From contig OW386286.2 of the NCBI GenBank assembly GCA_936432065.2, forward strand, positions 264,759,987-264,823,986: DNA of 64,000 nt, written 5' to 3'. This DNA is from Rutpela maculata. Its lineage: Eukaryota; Arthropoda; Insecta; Coleoptera; Cerambycidae. Each line of letters opens with the position of its first letter. Position 1 is the first letter of the stretch. The notes below the pieces were generated by a model that ran no database searches, was not told where the DNA came from, and was given only the letters and a program-made list of their open reading frames with translations. Position numbers and translations under genes: made by a program. Shown here in pieces: positions 1-10,847 of this stretch.

Positions 1-882
1 TTCGTGTTCGGGAACTCCGGAAAATCGGAGACGTATAGGTTGTATAACTTGGGTGACAGTCATGACCCCTGGGGGACGCCCGCGCGAATGTCCCGTCGAG
101 TTGAAAGTTTGTTGTTCACCCTGACCTGCAGCGATCTGCCTGTCAGGAAAAAGTGAATCAGTTTGGTGATATGCGTCGGAAAGTTAAATGAGTTTAACTT
201 GTAGAGTAAGCTCGGGATCCATACTGTATCGAAGGCTTTCTCAATATCAAGCAGCACCATCACTGTGCTTTTTCCGCGGTTGCACTGCACATTGACGTCA
301 TTCACGATCCTGACGACCTGGCGCACAGTGCCCCTGCCTTTTCTGAAACCAAACTGGCATTCATCATCGATGTGAAGTTCATCCTGAGCAGCGTGTAGTC
401 TGACCAGGATGACCTTCTCCACCAACTTGGAGATCGCCGACAGTAGCGAGATCGGTCGGTAACTGCCGACGAGTTTGGCGTTCTTGTTCGGTTTCAGAAT
501 TGGCTAGGCCAATGTTGTAGCCGCAGGATCGTGTTGACAATGTACGTCAATTGTACAATGCCTTTCCGCGGAAGATATTTGAGCAGCCTGTATTCGATAC
601 AGTCTGCCCCCGGGAACTTGTCGTTAGGTAAGGTCCGGACAATGCCAGCCACTTCCGAGGGCTTGGTCATGACTTTTAGAAATTCTCGTCTCGTCAATTG
701 GATGTCATGACCAATTAGTTCGTTAACGTCGTTTTCGATGCGGTCGTGTCCCGGATTGTTCGGTGTTTGTGCGTTATGTATGTCCGCAAAATGATTCGCT
801 AAGTCTTCCGCTTTCTGGGCGTCTGTCATAGCTGTCTGTCCGTTGGGGCTAGTCAGCGCGGGTATGGCCTCCCGCGTATTGA
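1..882 (-). pseudogene. jockey-clade LINE reverse transcriptase fragment
   Basis: This is part of a non-LTR retrotransposon reverse transcriptase (target-primed reverse transcription), read from about 882 down to the window edge. Visible in order are the region before the RT core (GADCIEYRLLKYLPRKG), SYRPISLLSAISKLVEKV, the finger block FGFRKGRGTVRQ, the palm block MVLLDIEKAFDTVW with its catalytic Asp, and GVPQGS followed by LSPKLYNLYVSDFPEF. The YADD block lies beyond the window. It is broken: one frame change near position 500, after LQHWPSQF, and an in-frame TGA at 60-62 just after GVPQGS. The frame stays LINE-like up to about 882 and stops abruptly where a long terminal inverted repeat starts at 886. 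The block order and the style FGFRKGRGT...DIEKAFDTVW fit the jockey clade. GC content is clearly higher than in the AT-rich surroundings, suggesting a fairly recent copy. Confidence 0.9.
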
Positions 883-885
883 TAC

Positions 886-1438
886 TAGTGGGGTCAAATT
901 AGGATTTTAATGTGAATTGTCTGGTCAAGGCAGTTTTTCTGTTTTAACGTGTTCAGGGGGTCAACTTAAGTTCACAGCTCAGTTCTGCAGTTTCTGCGAG
1001 GTCGGCGTATTGTTTATTTAAACAGTTTAATTTTTTAGAACGTGTTTTCCAACGGTTTTCTTTGAATATCTCGAAATCTATAAGTCCTTTGCAAAACAAT
1101 AAAAAGAAGGAAAACGTTCGTTTTGAGCTTTACAATAAAAGTACATAAACTATAATTCATTCCAATTGTTATTATTTAAAAAAATGAACATTGCAAAATT
1201 ATGCGTTTTTAAACAAATCACTGTTCTTTCAAAAACAATGGATAACATTCAGTGGAATTTTGGAGAAATATAGCTCTTATAAAGTACAATCACCACTTAA
1301 AATTTCGAATCAAAATGATTACTAAAACGGCTCAAATATACAATTGTTGCTAAAACTTTGCGCCCTTGTGAAATCCTGCCATCAAAACCAAGACATGTGT
1401 ACGATGGCTCAAATTGTAGCATTCTATAAGTACTTTAT
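886..1438 (+). repeat. left terminal inverted repeat of the 4.6 kb element
   Basis: About 550 bp that pairs with 4935-5472 in reverse complement, with scattered substitutions and small indels. No coding frame is visible in it. The arms diverge inward of about 1438. Confidence 0.75.
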
Positions 1439-1856
1439 AGTACACGCAAATTAGATTAAAAAACACTGAATAGGAGAAATAATTTATAAAGTAATAATAT
1501 TTGGGATGCGTACTCTAGACAATTTAGGTGAATAACATGCAAAAAAACCACCCCCAACGGGGACTTAACGCTGGTTTCTCACTTTTATCTTGTAAACCGT
1601 TCGTCGGAAGAGAAAAAAGTATAGGAAATAAAAAATTTGTCGTTAAATTCTGCATAAAAAATGTCCTATTAACCTTGTAGCTTATCCTCACCTATTTCGC
1701 GCTAACAGCGTCCGAACAGTGGGGTAGATTGATTCGCAGAGGTAAAAATCGATTCTATTCCAAGTTTCACAGCGAATATCTTAAAACCAGTTACTTTAAC
1801 GAGAAAAATGCCCAGGAATGAATTTACAGTGCGGAATTTTCTCTATAAGATGCATA

Positions 1857-3400
1857 CAGGGTGAGTCATGAGGAACTGTACATACTTCTACCGTAGAGGC
1901 GCCTAAGACGAATACCAAGTGACCATTAAAAAGTGTTTGTTCCGTTTCTTTACTATCATACAGAGTGATTTATGAATTTTGTTCAAAAATTGTTTCAGTC
2001 ATAACATTTTAACGGTTAATCCGATTTGCCTCATTTTTTACAACAATGTACACTGTTGCCTAACAACCATCATACATATCCAAAATTACAAAAATCCACG
2101 GACGGTTTCAAGAAAATTTGTTGGATTGCTTCGTATACGATATTTCACCCTGTATATGATTTATCTAAAATTGATATGAAATTTGTATAGGACACAAATA
2201 GGTAGTAAAACCTGAGCATTTGAAATTTTTGTCACACACTCAATAACTTTTTTATTAACGATCAATTTTCAAGTCAAATGAAAAGTTTGGCAAAATGGAA
2301 TATTTTAATGTATACTAATATTTATTAATACAAAAATTTAGCTAAAAAAAAATAATGTCTACATAACTCGTGCCTAGGTTTAATAAGTACCAACATTTTA
2401 TTAAATTTCCAGGTCAGGTCTTAAAATGTGGTTGATTAATTTTCAAGCAATGAAAATATCAAATTGTCACAGACGTCTATGATCTCCATAAATTCAACAA
2501 AAATGGATGCATAATGTCTGAAAATTAAATAAAATGGAAGTACCTACATAATAACAAGCACTAAAGGACGTAGATCCGTATGTTGTATTTATTTTAAATT
2601 CAATGCTTGCATTGAACAGGATGGTTTTTAAAAATATTTCGAAAAATTTACAATTTTCGTTAAAATTGATCTTAAACTGAACATTTAGGTTGGACACTTT
2701 AAATGGGGGAAAGTTAGGTAACACAAATTTGGCTACTTATTTCTATCCTTTTTGGAAGTAATTTGACTAATTTTAGAAATTAAATACAGAGGCAACTTTT
2801 TAGATGAACCACATCAGCCACATTTTTAAGACCTGGCTTGGAAATTGATTAAAATGATGGTACTTATTAAACTTAGGCACGAGTTACCTAGATATATATT
2901 CTTTTTTAGCTAAATTTTTGTACTAATAAATATTAGTATACATTAAAATATTCCATTTTGCCAAACTTTTCATTTGACTTGAAAATTGATCGTTAATAAA
3001 AAAAATTGTTGAGAGTCTGACAAAAATTTCAAATACTCAGGTTTTACCACCTATTTGTGTCCTATACAAATTTCATATCAAGTTTTAGATAAATCATATA
3101 CAGGGTGAACTATCGTATACGAAGCAATCCAACAAATTTTTTTGAAACCGTCCCTAGATTTTTTAAATTTTGGATATGTATTATGGTTGTTAGGCAACAG
3201 TGTACATTGTTGTAAAAAATGAGGCAAATCGGATTAACCGTTAAAATGTTATGACCAAAACAATTTTTGGACAAAATTCATAAATCACTCTGTATGATAG
3301 TAAAGAAAGGGAACAAACACTTTTTAATGGTCACTTGGTATTCGTCTTAGGTGCTTCTACTTAGGGTAGAAGTATGTACAGTTCCTCATGACTCACCCTG
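1857..3400. mobile_element. mariner-type foldback (CAGGGTGAGTCATGAGG ends)
   Basis: This 1.54 kb element begins CAGGGTGAGTCATGAGG and ends with the reverse complement CCTCATGACTCACCCTG. It is flanked on both sides by TA (1855-1856 and 3401-3402), the target duplication typical of the Tc1/mariner superfamily. The two halves, about 1857-2450 and 2830-3400, are reverse complements over some 570 bp, leaving a spacer of roughly 380 bp. No transposase reading frame remains; short frames inside are chance. It sits inside the larger element 886-5472, so it inserted later. Other CAGGGTG-ended elements in this window are at 28612, 33396 and 56367. Confidence 0.75.
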
Positions 3401-3525
3401 TATATAGCGGGTTTTGACGAAAGTGATTTTTATGTATTTTCCCTTTTTTTTTTTCCACAAAGCTGTTTTTCGACTCCACGCAATTATATCAGAGGATAAT
3501 CTGTACTGTTCACTCAAAAGAAGAT

Positions 3526-4710
3526 TTGGAGTCATGTTTCAACATTGAGCTTGCTTCAATTTCCCTTCCTCTCTTCGATGAGAAAGGGTTAATGAGAAAA
3601 ACTAAGAAATCGTCTCTGTATGATATTTTCAATGCTGTACGAGAGAGGCCAATAGATTTTTCCGATTGCCAGTTCATTGTTGATAGCGGCAATTTGATTC
3701 ATCGTGTAGTACGGCCGAAGCAGGGTACCTTTGACGACGTTTATACAGCCTACATTTGCTTTATTCGTAATCATTACGGCCAAAAAGTGACTGTAGTGTT
3801 TGACGGATATGCTGACAATGCCTGCAGTACTTACGAAGGACATCGAAAGACAGCAGCGACTTTTGAAACGCACTTCACCTGAAATTATTTTCAGTGAGAA
3901 CACGCCACTGACTGAAACGCAAAATAAAATGATAAACAATCTCACATATAAGGAATGGTTTATTTCGCAATTGGTGGAGAGATTTAAAAACGAGGGAATC
4001 AAAACAATTACTGCTATAGACAACGCTGACGAACTCATAGTTCAAACCGCCTTAAATGAATCTCATGAAAACGATACAGTGGTCGTCGTCGAACAAAAAA
4101 TTGATCTCCTCGCATTGATTATCACTATCGCACATGAAGATAAAGATATCCGTTTCGGAAGTTTTAAAAAGCTCTAAGGAGACAGTTTTGTTTGTCCACG
4201 CGTTCAGTGGATGCGATACCACTTCAGCTTTTTTTGGTAAAGGAAAAGTGCAAACGGTGGAATGCGTCAATAAAAGAAAAGATCTCGAAGAGGTATATTC
4301 AACAACGGTAGCTCAACGAAAAAAGAAATTACAAGTGCTGGAGAGCAATTCGCGCTAGCAGTATACAAAGCTCCCAAAAAAGGGACATCAAAGATTCATT
4401 ATCTTCAATAAATTAGTCGGTGAATCTAGTACTTCCGGGATTCTACCAAGACTGCCACCAACATCCGAGGCATTACGTCAACATTTTTACAGAGTATTTC
4501 TCCAAATTCATGCTTGGCGAGGAGAAAACTTGGAACCAACGGGATGGGATTGAAAGAAAGTAGGCAACATTTTAACACCCATTTATACCACCGAATTACC
4601 AGCACCAATTTCCACCCTAAAGCTAACGTCCTGCAGCTGCAAAAAGGAAAAGGATGCAGCTGTGTTAAAGTTGGATTGTTGTCAGATAGTTGCGAAATTG
4701 CGGATTTCCG
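3526..4710 (+). pseudogene. decayed PIN/FEN-like protein gene carried by the long-TIR element
   Basis: Three consecutive frames read as one protein. The first (3526 to ~3835) has SLYDIFNAVRERPIDFSDCQF then DSGNLIHRVV and KVTVVFDGYADN. The second (~3836 to ~4135) has SPEIIFSENTPLTETQNKM and ITAIDNADELIVQTAL. The third (~4140-4358) has ETVLFVHAFSGCDTTSAFFG. Residues GENLEPTGWDWKKVGNIL, then a Cys-rich tail (TSCSCKKEKD) to about 4710, appear to continue it. An Asp-Ser-Gly-Asn near the start and the GCDTTSA block resemble PIN/FEN-type nuclease folds; that assignment is inference. Similar repetitive proteins with HAxSGCDTTSA occur in insects and cnidarians, usually uncharacterised. Frameshifts near 3835 and 4135 plus a later one make it non-functional. 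The start is uncertain because upstream sequence is interrupted by the foldback. Confidence 0.6.
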
Positions 4711-4795
4711 GAATTAATTTGATTGATGGAAATTGAATAATCCACCAATCACATTAATTCCACAATCCGGAAATCCGCAATTTCGGAACTATCTG
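4683..4795. repeat. 113 bp hairpin
   Basis: The segment starting CAGATAGTTGCGAAATTGCG pairs with the segment ending in its near reverse complement CGGAACTATCTG, giving arms of about 45 bp around a short loop. It lies just after the decayed PIN/FEN-like frame and just before the right terminal repeat of the 4.6 kb element. Confidence 0.7.
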
Positions 4796-4934
4796 AACTC
4801 GCCTTTAATCTACTTTCATTTACCGTTTTTGATTTCATAAAAAAAAAACAGTTATTTGAATTTGTTTCTAACAATTTCAAACAACTGCAATAAAAAGGGT
4901 TTAAATTAAAAAAAAATCTCTTGGTGATCTTAAA

Positions 4935-5472
4935 GTACTTATAGAATGCTACAATTTGAGCCATCGTACACATTTCTTGGTTTTGATGCCAGGATTTCAC
5001 AAGAGTGCAAAGTTTTAGCAACAATTGTATATTTGAACCATTTTAATAATCATTTTGATTTGTTTAAGTGGTGATTGTACTTTATAAGAGCTACATTTCT
5101 CAAAAATTTGATTGCATATTATCGATTATTTTTGAAACAACGGTGATTTGTTTAGAATCGCATAATTTTGCAATATTCATTTTTTTTTTAAATAATAAAA
5201 ACAATTGGAATGAATTATAGTTTATGTACTCTTATTGTACAGTTGATAACGAACATTTTCCTTCTTTTTGTTGTTTTCCATTCAAAGAAAACCGATGGAA
5301 AACACGGTCTAAGAAATTAAATTGTTTAAATAAACAATACGGCGACCTCGCAGAAACTGCAAAACTGAACTGTGAACTTAAGTTGACCCCCTGAACACGT
5401 TAAAACAAAAAGAAACTGCCCTAGCCAGACAATTCACATTGCGAATTTTTTAGTCCGAATTTGACTCCACTA
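4935..5472 (-). repeat. right terminal inverted repeat of the 4.6 kb element
   Basis: Reverse-complement partner of 886-1438, ending ...CCACTA at 5472. It is AT-rich with no coding frame. Confidence 0.75.
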
Positions 5473-5903
5473 TACTATGATTTGAAACTTAATTGTGATA
5501 AGAGGTCGAAACTAAAATTGAATTTACTTATTAAAAATTATAATCTGTACCTCTTTCAGGACAGTAACCATCTGATTTAAATGTAAAATATTTTAAAAAC
5601 TTTCTTTGTACAATCTCAATTGACTTTTGAGAACTGCATAATACGGATGCTATATTAACCTGATTAACCTGCACTGATTTAATTTTGACATTACATAACT
5701 ACCATATAATGTTTTAAAGCCTTTATATTAATTTTTTTTGCAATTGCTTATACTTACAGCCAAGAGATTTTAGGACTGATGAGGTTATGTGGATTATATG
5801 ATATTAAAATTAAAATTTAAATCATCTCAGTTGGATGGTCTAAATGGTTAAGGACTATAGGAAAGTCATAGATAACTTTGACCTTCAAAAGAAGTCCCAC
5901 TAG
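5473..5903. other. no gene seen
   Basis: AT-rich sequence between the long-TIR element and a LINE remnant. I see no reading frame or repeat structure that I can support. The last ~60 bases may be upstream, frame-broken LINE sequence. Confidence 0.5.
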
Positions 5904-6299
5904 AGGAATACTAGTGGCCAAACACAAGCAAAAAGGTTTATAACCTATTCGACAAAGAATGCCGCAAGGCTTCTCGAACTCGAAAAGTTCGACCTAAGGC
6001 TGATCACAGGCCTTCTAACTGGCCATTGCCCTTTGAGATATCATCTCAAGAACATGGGCATGGTAGAAGATGACAAATGCAGATACTGTGAAGCTGCAAT
6101 TGAGACTGAAGAACATATACTTTGTGAATGCAAAGTATTAATCCGCATTAGGCTAAAGTACCTAGAACAGACGGAATTAACTCCTGAAGACATAGGGAAA
6201 TTAGCTCCCAGGAAAATCACAAGCTTTGCCAAAGTCTTGGAATCCTGGGCAATAACTAGATGTAGGGTAAATCACAAAAGATCTTTTAGATCCAGGTGA
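5904..6299 (+). pseudogene. LINE ORF2 C-terminal end (I/R1-like, RNase H side)
   Basis: An open stretch of 131 codons reads through TKNAARLLELEKFDLRLITG, LLTGHCPLRYHLKNMGM and a CCHC-like knuckle C-RYC-x9-H-x4-C (DKCRYCEAAIETEEHILCEC), ending with a TGA at 6297-6299. LLTGHCPLRxHL followed by CxxC...ETxEHILCxC is the usual C-terminus of I-like LINEs that end with an RNase H domain and a zinc knuckle. An in-frame TAG at 5901-5903 closes it upstream and the polymerase is missing, so this is a 5'-truncated copy. It is followed by an untranslated tail and a TA-rich end near 6664. Confidence 0.85.
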
Positions 6300-6664
6300 A
6301 GAAAGGCATCAGGGCCAGCGACCTCTTAAATAATCTACAATCTAAGTTGCCTATATTCTCAGAAATAAATTGGGGTAATATAGGTCCAGAGACTCATGTT
6401 CCCAAATTTTCCTTAATCAACGCCTTACAATGTTGTAGCACTGATACTGTTTAATTCCTATTTCTGCCCTGTTTATTTTGTTCTATATATTTATTTTACT
6501 ATTACTATTATTGTTATTTTTTTTTGGTCCTCTCTGTCTTCTGTTTGGTGCTCGCAGCTCTTCTTTTTTCGATTTACAGCCGTTCTTCTATACCTAATGT
6601 TGAGGTAGTATCGGTATACTTATAGCAATGTAATACTTATAATACAAAGAAAATAAATATTATT
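6300..6664 (+). other. probable 3' UTR of the LINE remnant
   Basis: Non-coding sequence directly downstream of the LINE stop codon, ending in AATAAATATTATTTATTTT, which could be the element's A/T-rich tail. The boundary is approximate. Confidence 0.45.
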
Positions 6665-7008
6665 TATTTTAAACTAATGATGTTATCTCTCCATTCGACA
6701 AAAACTTTAATTTATGTCTAGGTAGCAAATAAGGAAAATAGAACAGAGGCGTGTGCTTCCAACCATAATTACAACATATTTTTTATTGTAATTCATTTTT
6801 AATTTTTTCAGCGTTACATAGCAACACATAACACCATTTTTTTTTTTTTTGAGTTTCTAGTGTGATCTAAAAGAAAATTACTCCGTTTCTTTCTAGTTCC
6901 GTACACCAAATACGTGTTAAATAATATTTGGAAGGGGTTTTCTTCCGCTATCAACATGATTTCTCAAAGAGACGGTGCATATTAAGATTTAAAATACCTT
7001 TGTTTTGC

Positions 7009-7440
7009 GATCACAATGATCTAAGGCACACAATGTATTCTTTTGTTTTTGTTTTTTTTTTCCTGCGATCACAATGATCTAAGGTACACAATGTACTCTA
7101 ATATTATTCCATTTCTTTGTGATCACTCTAACCTTCCATACCTAATGTGCAAATTTTGAATTTACAAATTCTTTAATATTTCCCCCCCAGATTACCATGA
7201 CCTTAGACACACAATGTACCCTTGATTTTCTATATGATCACTATGATCTTTCATACACAATGTATGAATTAGAACTTAATAATTCCTTAATATTTTTCCT
7301 CGATCACCATTACCTTAGATACACAATGTAGGTACTTTTGATTTTCTATGTGAAATCTACGATCTTTCGTTCCAATGTATAAAATAAGAGTTTAAAATTT
7401 ATAGATTTTACGATCACCATGATCTAAGGTACCTAGTGTT
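7009..7440 (+). repeat. degenerate ~57 bp tandem repeat array
   Basis: A unit of the form GATCACnATGATCTnAGGTAC followed by ACAATGTA recurs about eight times, at roughly 7010, 7066, 7117, 7190, 7235, 7300, 7350 and 7409. Spacings run from about 46 to 72 bases. The GATCACNATGATC core is nearly palindromic. Copies differ by substitutions and spacer length, so the array is old. No coding frame crosses it. Confidence 0.65.
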
Positions 7441-7824
7441 CTCTATTATTTTAAAATTATTACTATTATTTTCGCAGTCTCCTTTTTCAACGGTAGTCTT
7501 TCTGATGGTAGGTTGCTTCAGACGGACAATTGTCAAGCCTTTCTGCATATTAATTTGAAATTCATAAGAAACGTCTTACCATGTGACATGTGTCCAGCAC
7601 AACAGTTTTGTAAATGAGATATTAAATATTTTATATCCAGTTCTTCTGTTTGTTTCACTGTGCTTCGCGATATTATTCCTGTATTCCTGTATGATCGGTC
7701 GTATGTCAACTATATCTACCATCCACGATTGTTTTATTTATTATTATTATTTTTGTTTAAGTCCTATGTAATTATTATTATTATTATTTTGAGGGACTTG
7801 CTTTCAAATTTTATTGTTAAATTT

Positions 7825-7970
7825 ATCCTCGTCGCCACTTGTAATATGCCCGATTACGTCTCACCTCGCTTATACTGTCAGAATAAGACACTTTACTTAG
7901 TTTCACACCACCGACCCACTCGCAACGCTGCCCGACATTAACTGCCGTGTCCTCCGGCCGTCAGCTTACA
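7825..7970 (-). mobile_element. possible LTR end with tRNA-Ser primer-binding site
   Basis: On the minus strand a 131 bp segment (7970 to 7840) starts TGTAAG and ends TATTACA, giving the TG...CA ends of an LTR with a 5 bp inverted terminus. Two bases further on is TGGCGACGAGGAT (7837-7825), complementary to the 3' end typical of insect tRNA-Ser and so a plausible primer-binding site. No gag or pol frame follows on the minus strand and no second LTR was found, so this would be a fragment. The 131 bp length is short for an LTR. Confidence 0.35.
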
Positions 7971-8700
7971 CAGCGCCACCTGGCGTTCGATATACTTCAT
8001 TACTTGTCAACGTTAGGTACAAGTAATTCCAATACACTACAAATACATCAAAAGGGGGGCTATAATAAAGTTCTACTTGATAATTAAGTAGGTGGTTATT
8101 CTGAACTAATTTAGATTTGTATATTTCAATAGACTCCGATAAATTTAATTTAATACTCTTTTCCTGCCTATGTAATATATTGATATATTCTAATTGTGGA
8201 AAAGGGTGACTTGCTTCTAATGTGTAGTTTGAAAAAGTTGAATCATTATTATTAAGTCTGCAGGAGCGTTTGTGTTCGTTGTACCTAACTTTAAATGGAC
8301 GACCCGTTTGTCCTATATAGAAGGCATCACAGTCAATCCTGTCGAGACGGGGCGGGTGACTCCCCCGGGCCCGGGCTTGTTTGGGGGGGGGGCAGGTTCT
8401 GTATGATAATTAAAAATTTTTTTTGGATTTTTCACCCCCCCTCATCATTTTTTTTCTGATTTCTAATTCAAAATTTATTTAATGTTGTTAATGAGATTTA
8501 AAAAAAACATCTAATTGTCTCGGTGTGCCAGTAAAGCATGCCAATACCTTTTCTGTTTTAAATGTTCCTTAAAAATGTCTACCAGATGAGGACTCAATCC
8601 CATTGCTAATCCTGCATTTTGTTTATAAAATTTGTTATTGTATTGGCAATAATTTTGACTAAGGCATGGTTCTAAAGCTCGTTTTTTATTGAAATGTTCA
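7966..8700 (-). pseudogene. Penelope-like element: RT remnant plus GIY-YIG endonuclease
   Basis: Reading the minus strand from about 8700, FFREN..CEHFNKKRALEPC is followed by NYCQYNNKFYKQNAGLAMGL and SPHLVDIFKEHLKQK. This matches the Penelope RT block in which FYKQxxGLAMGxPLSP precedes the YxDD motif; the YxDD itself is not recognisable after KRYWH. A decayed stretch resembles FLNLINNIK. From 8340 an open frame of 125 codons reads IDCDAFYIGQTGRPFKVRYNEHKRS, with CxAFYIGQTGR typical of the GIY-YIG nuclease that Penelope elements carry behind the RT; it ends at a TAA at 7966-7968. Stops and a GC-rich intruding stretch (8341-8400) separate the two parts, so the element is dead. Confidence 0.8.
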
Positions 8701-10257
8701 CATTAGTTTTCTCTAAAAAATATGTGACAAGTGACTCACTCACAGATATTAAAATCTTAATTTAAATTGCCTATTTTTACTTAGTCGATTTAAATATATG
8801 TTGTTGTTAAAGCACTACCACTTTGCTCTATACTAATAGTAGATTAACTTTGTTTTATGTACGCCGCCTGATAAGCAATATTAGGTTTTTTAATTAAGGA
8901 AAAGCTACCGCAGACTATTTGATTCTGTAGTTGATACCACTCAATAATTGTTGTATTAAATCTCAGTAGTTATCTTACTGATAACAATTAAAAAATGACT
9001 ATTTTAGTATCCAATAATCCATCCTACTTTCGTTGGGCCTCTCAATACACGCAAGGCGTCGATATATTAATTTTCCCCCCCTTTGATTACAAGCCTTACA
9101 AGTAAAGTATTTAAATTTTAATTTTGTTAGTATTTTATATATTTTTAAATTAATTGAAAAGTGCTGTGGAGACCATGAAACATAATATCATGCACAAATG
9201 TCATCATAGCAGGTTTAAAGTTTCTATCCAGAGGTCATAACAACTTGACCATATTACTCCCACCGAAAATCCGTATGTGGAAGAAGTGATTCCTTTTTAT
9301 TTATTTTTTTACCTTTTACTGGTTTGTCCAGAACATGCACAGTAGAAGCTCACCCTGAAATCGCAGGTTCGATTTTTAATTATGATCTAGATTTTTTTTT
9401 TTCGAAATCACAGTACATTGGACAAATTGTTGATTGGATTTTTTTAACTGATAAATCGGTTTCTAGTCAACCAGAGATGAATGGCATTTGTTCCTAACAT
9501 TAATATGCACTCTGCGTGTGTGTTTATCCACTGCCAGCGTTCAAAAGCAAGCAATATATCGTTTTCTACGAAACAAACAATAAATTGTAAAACATGCAAG
9601 AAAGTAATAATATCTAAAGGTATAGCTACTTAAAACTCAGTTTGTCCCTGCAACTTTTGTAGTAGGGTATAACCAACAAACAAAGAGAATCTATTTTTGT
9701 ACCTGTGGGGACACAATTAGACGGATGAGCAATACTAGTCTTCGAGTGAATCATCTAGGTAGCTGGCAGTGGTTCTCCGTTTTTCTTTTTGTGCAGAAAG
9801 GACGAAATTAGAAGGAGCTTTGAGAGAGGTGCTACCACAGGCAATAACTCTTCATGTTATCTAGGAGGATCCGCTATGCGCGGTATCGTTTGAAATGTCT
9901 TTATTTAGTTTTCTTTTATTTTGCACTTAAACAGACTGATGAGAAATATATTCATTGGATTTATGACCGTCCTTCGTTATATTTTTGGTTTTATGTTTAG
10001 TTAGTAAGCTTTGATAAGTTTAATGGTGGAGTCGAAAAAAAATTTGAATGAACTTCTTTTGCTGCGCCGATTTTATTGTTTTTCTTTTAATTTGTTTTCA
10101 TTGTGACAAGTGCCAGAAGTATTATATTCTATTAAATCTGATTATTGCTTTATATAAAATTAAAACAATTTAAATTATGTAATTTGTGAGTAAACACATT
10201 TTCAAAATTGTTTTTTGAATGAAACTCAATTTTTGCAAATGGAACCATATTGGTAAT
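8701..10257. other. no gene seen
   Basis: AT-rich sequence with many stops in all frames. A short stretch near 9280-9300 (GTGGAAGAAGTGATTCC) resembles the end of the repeat at 10848-11530. Nothing else is supportable. Confidence 0.5.
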
Positions 10258-10453
10258 GTAGGTTCCGTATATAATTCAGCGATATAAAAAAGCTCACAAA
10301 AAAGCGTAAAGGACACCGACCGCTTTTGGTTAGTATACCGCCGACATTAGGTTGAGCAGTACACAGGACCGGACTTAAAATATATTTTTTGTTTCAAACA
10401 ATGAATTAAAAGATTTGAATTCTCGTTCAATTGTAAAGTTGACTACACCGCTC

Positions 10454-10534
10454 TTAGGCGTGTAAAAAATGCCGGCGCCTTTGATCTTTACCGCACCGCC
10501 AAGGACGCTGACATTTTTTACACGCTTAAGAATT
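10454..10534. repeat. short hairpin with GC-rich loop
   Basis: CTTAGGCGTGTAAAAAATG pairs with CATTTTTTACACGCTTAAG about 80 bases later. The loop is GC-rich and contains CTTTACCGCACCGC, which recurs near 34535 inside another element. Confidence 0.6.
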
Positions 10535-10847
10535 GTCTAGTGAACCATACTAATAACAAATAGAGAGTAATTACATAAAACACAATTAAATCCACGTTTT
10601 TATGCTCATCTTAGCCACAAAAACTGGTGTTCTTTTAAGGACATAATTTTTTTAACAGTGAATAATACGATATCTGACATCAGAACTGTAAAATAAGTAC
10701 GTTTACAAAAATGTACACAAACTTCAACGGTACCAGTTTTTCTTAACGTCCAGCAAGGACCAACGAGGAGGCATAAGCATACCCTTGCCAGGATAGGATG
10801 GTGACAGGATTGTTAATTAGGGAGTAAGACGTTAAAAAAAATAAACC

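Larger units (their letters stand above)
886..5472. mobile_element. large element with ~540 bp terminal inverted repeats
   Basis: The sequence from 886 to about 1438 recurs in reverse complement at about 4935-5472. The extreme ends read TAGTGGGGTCAAATT on the left and, in reverse complement, TAGTGGAGTCAAATT on the right. Further inward both arms share GTGAATTGTCTGG, GTTCAGGGGGTCAACTTAAG and a stretch on opposite strands around CAATTGTTGCTAAAACTTTG. A TAC lies immediately outside both ends and may be a 3 bp target duplication, though TA is equally possible. Between the arms are a nested mariner-ended foldback (1857-3400) and a decayed PIN/FEN-like gene (3526-4710). I do not recognise the superfamily. 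The right flank does not continue the jockey reading frame seen on the left, so insertion into that LINE is not shown. Confidence 0.7.

Noticed and set aside
7583..7941. Hydrophobic frames of 62 and 93 codons
   Set aside because: The hydrophobicity comes from TTATTATTATT runs; the region is better explained as a non-coding part of retroelement debris.
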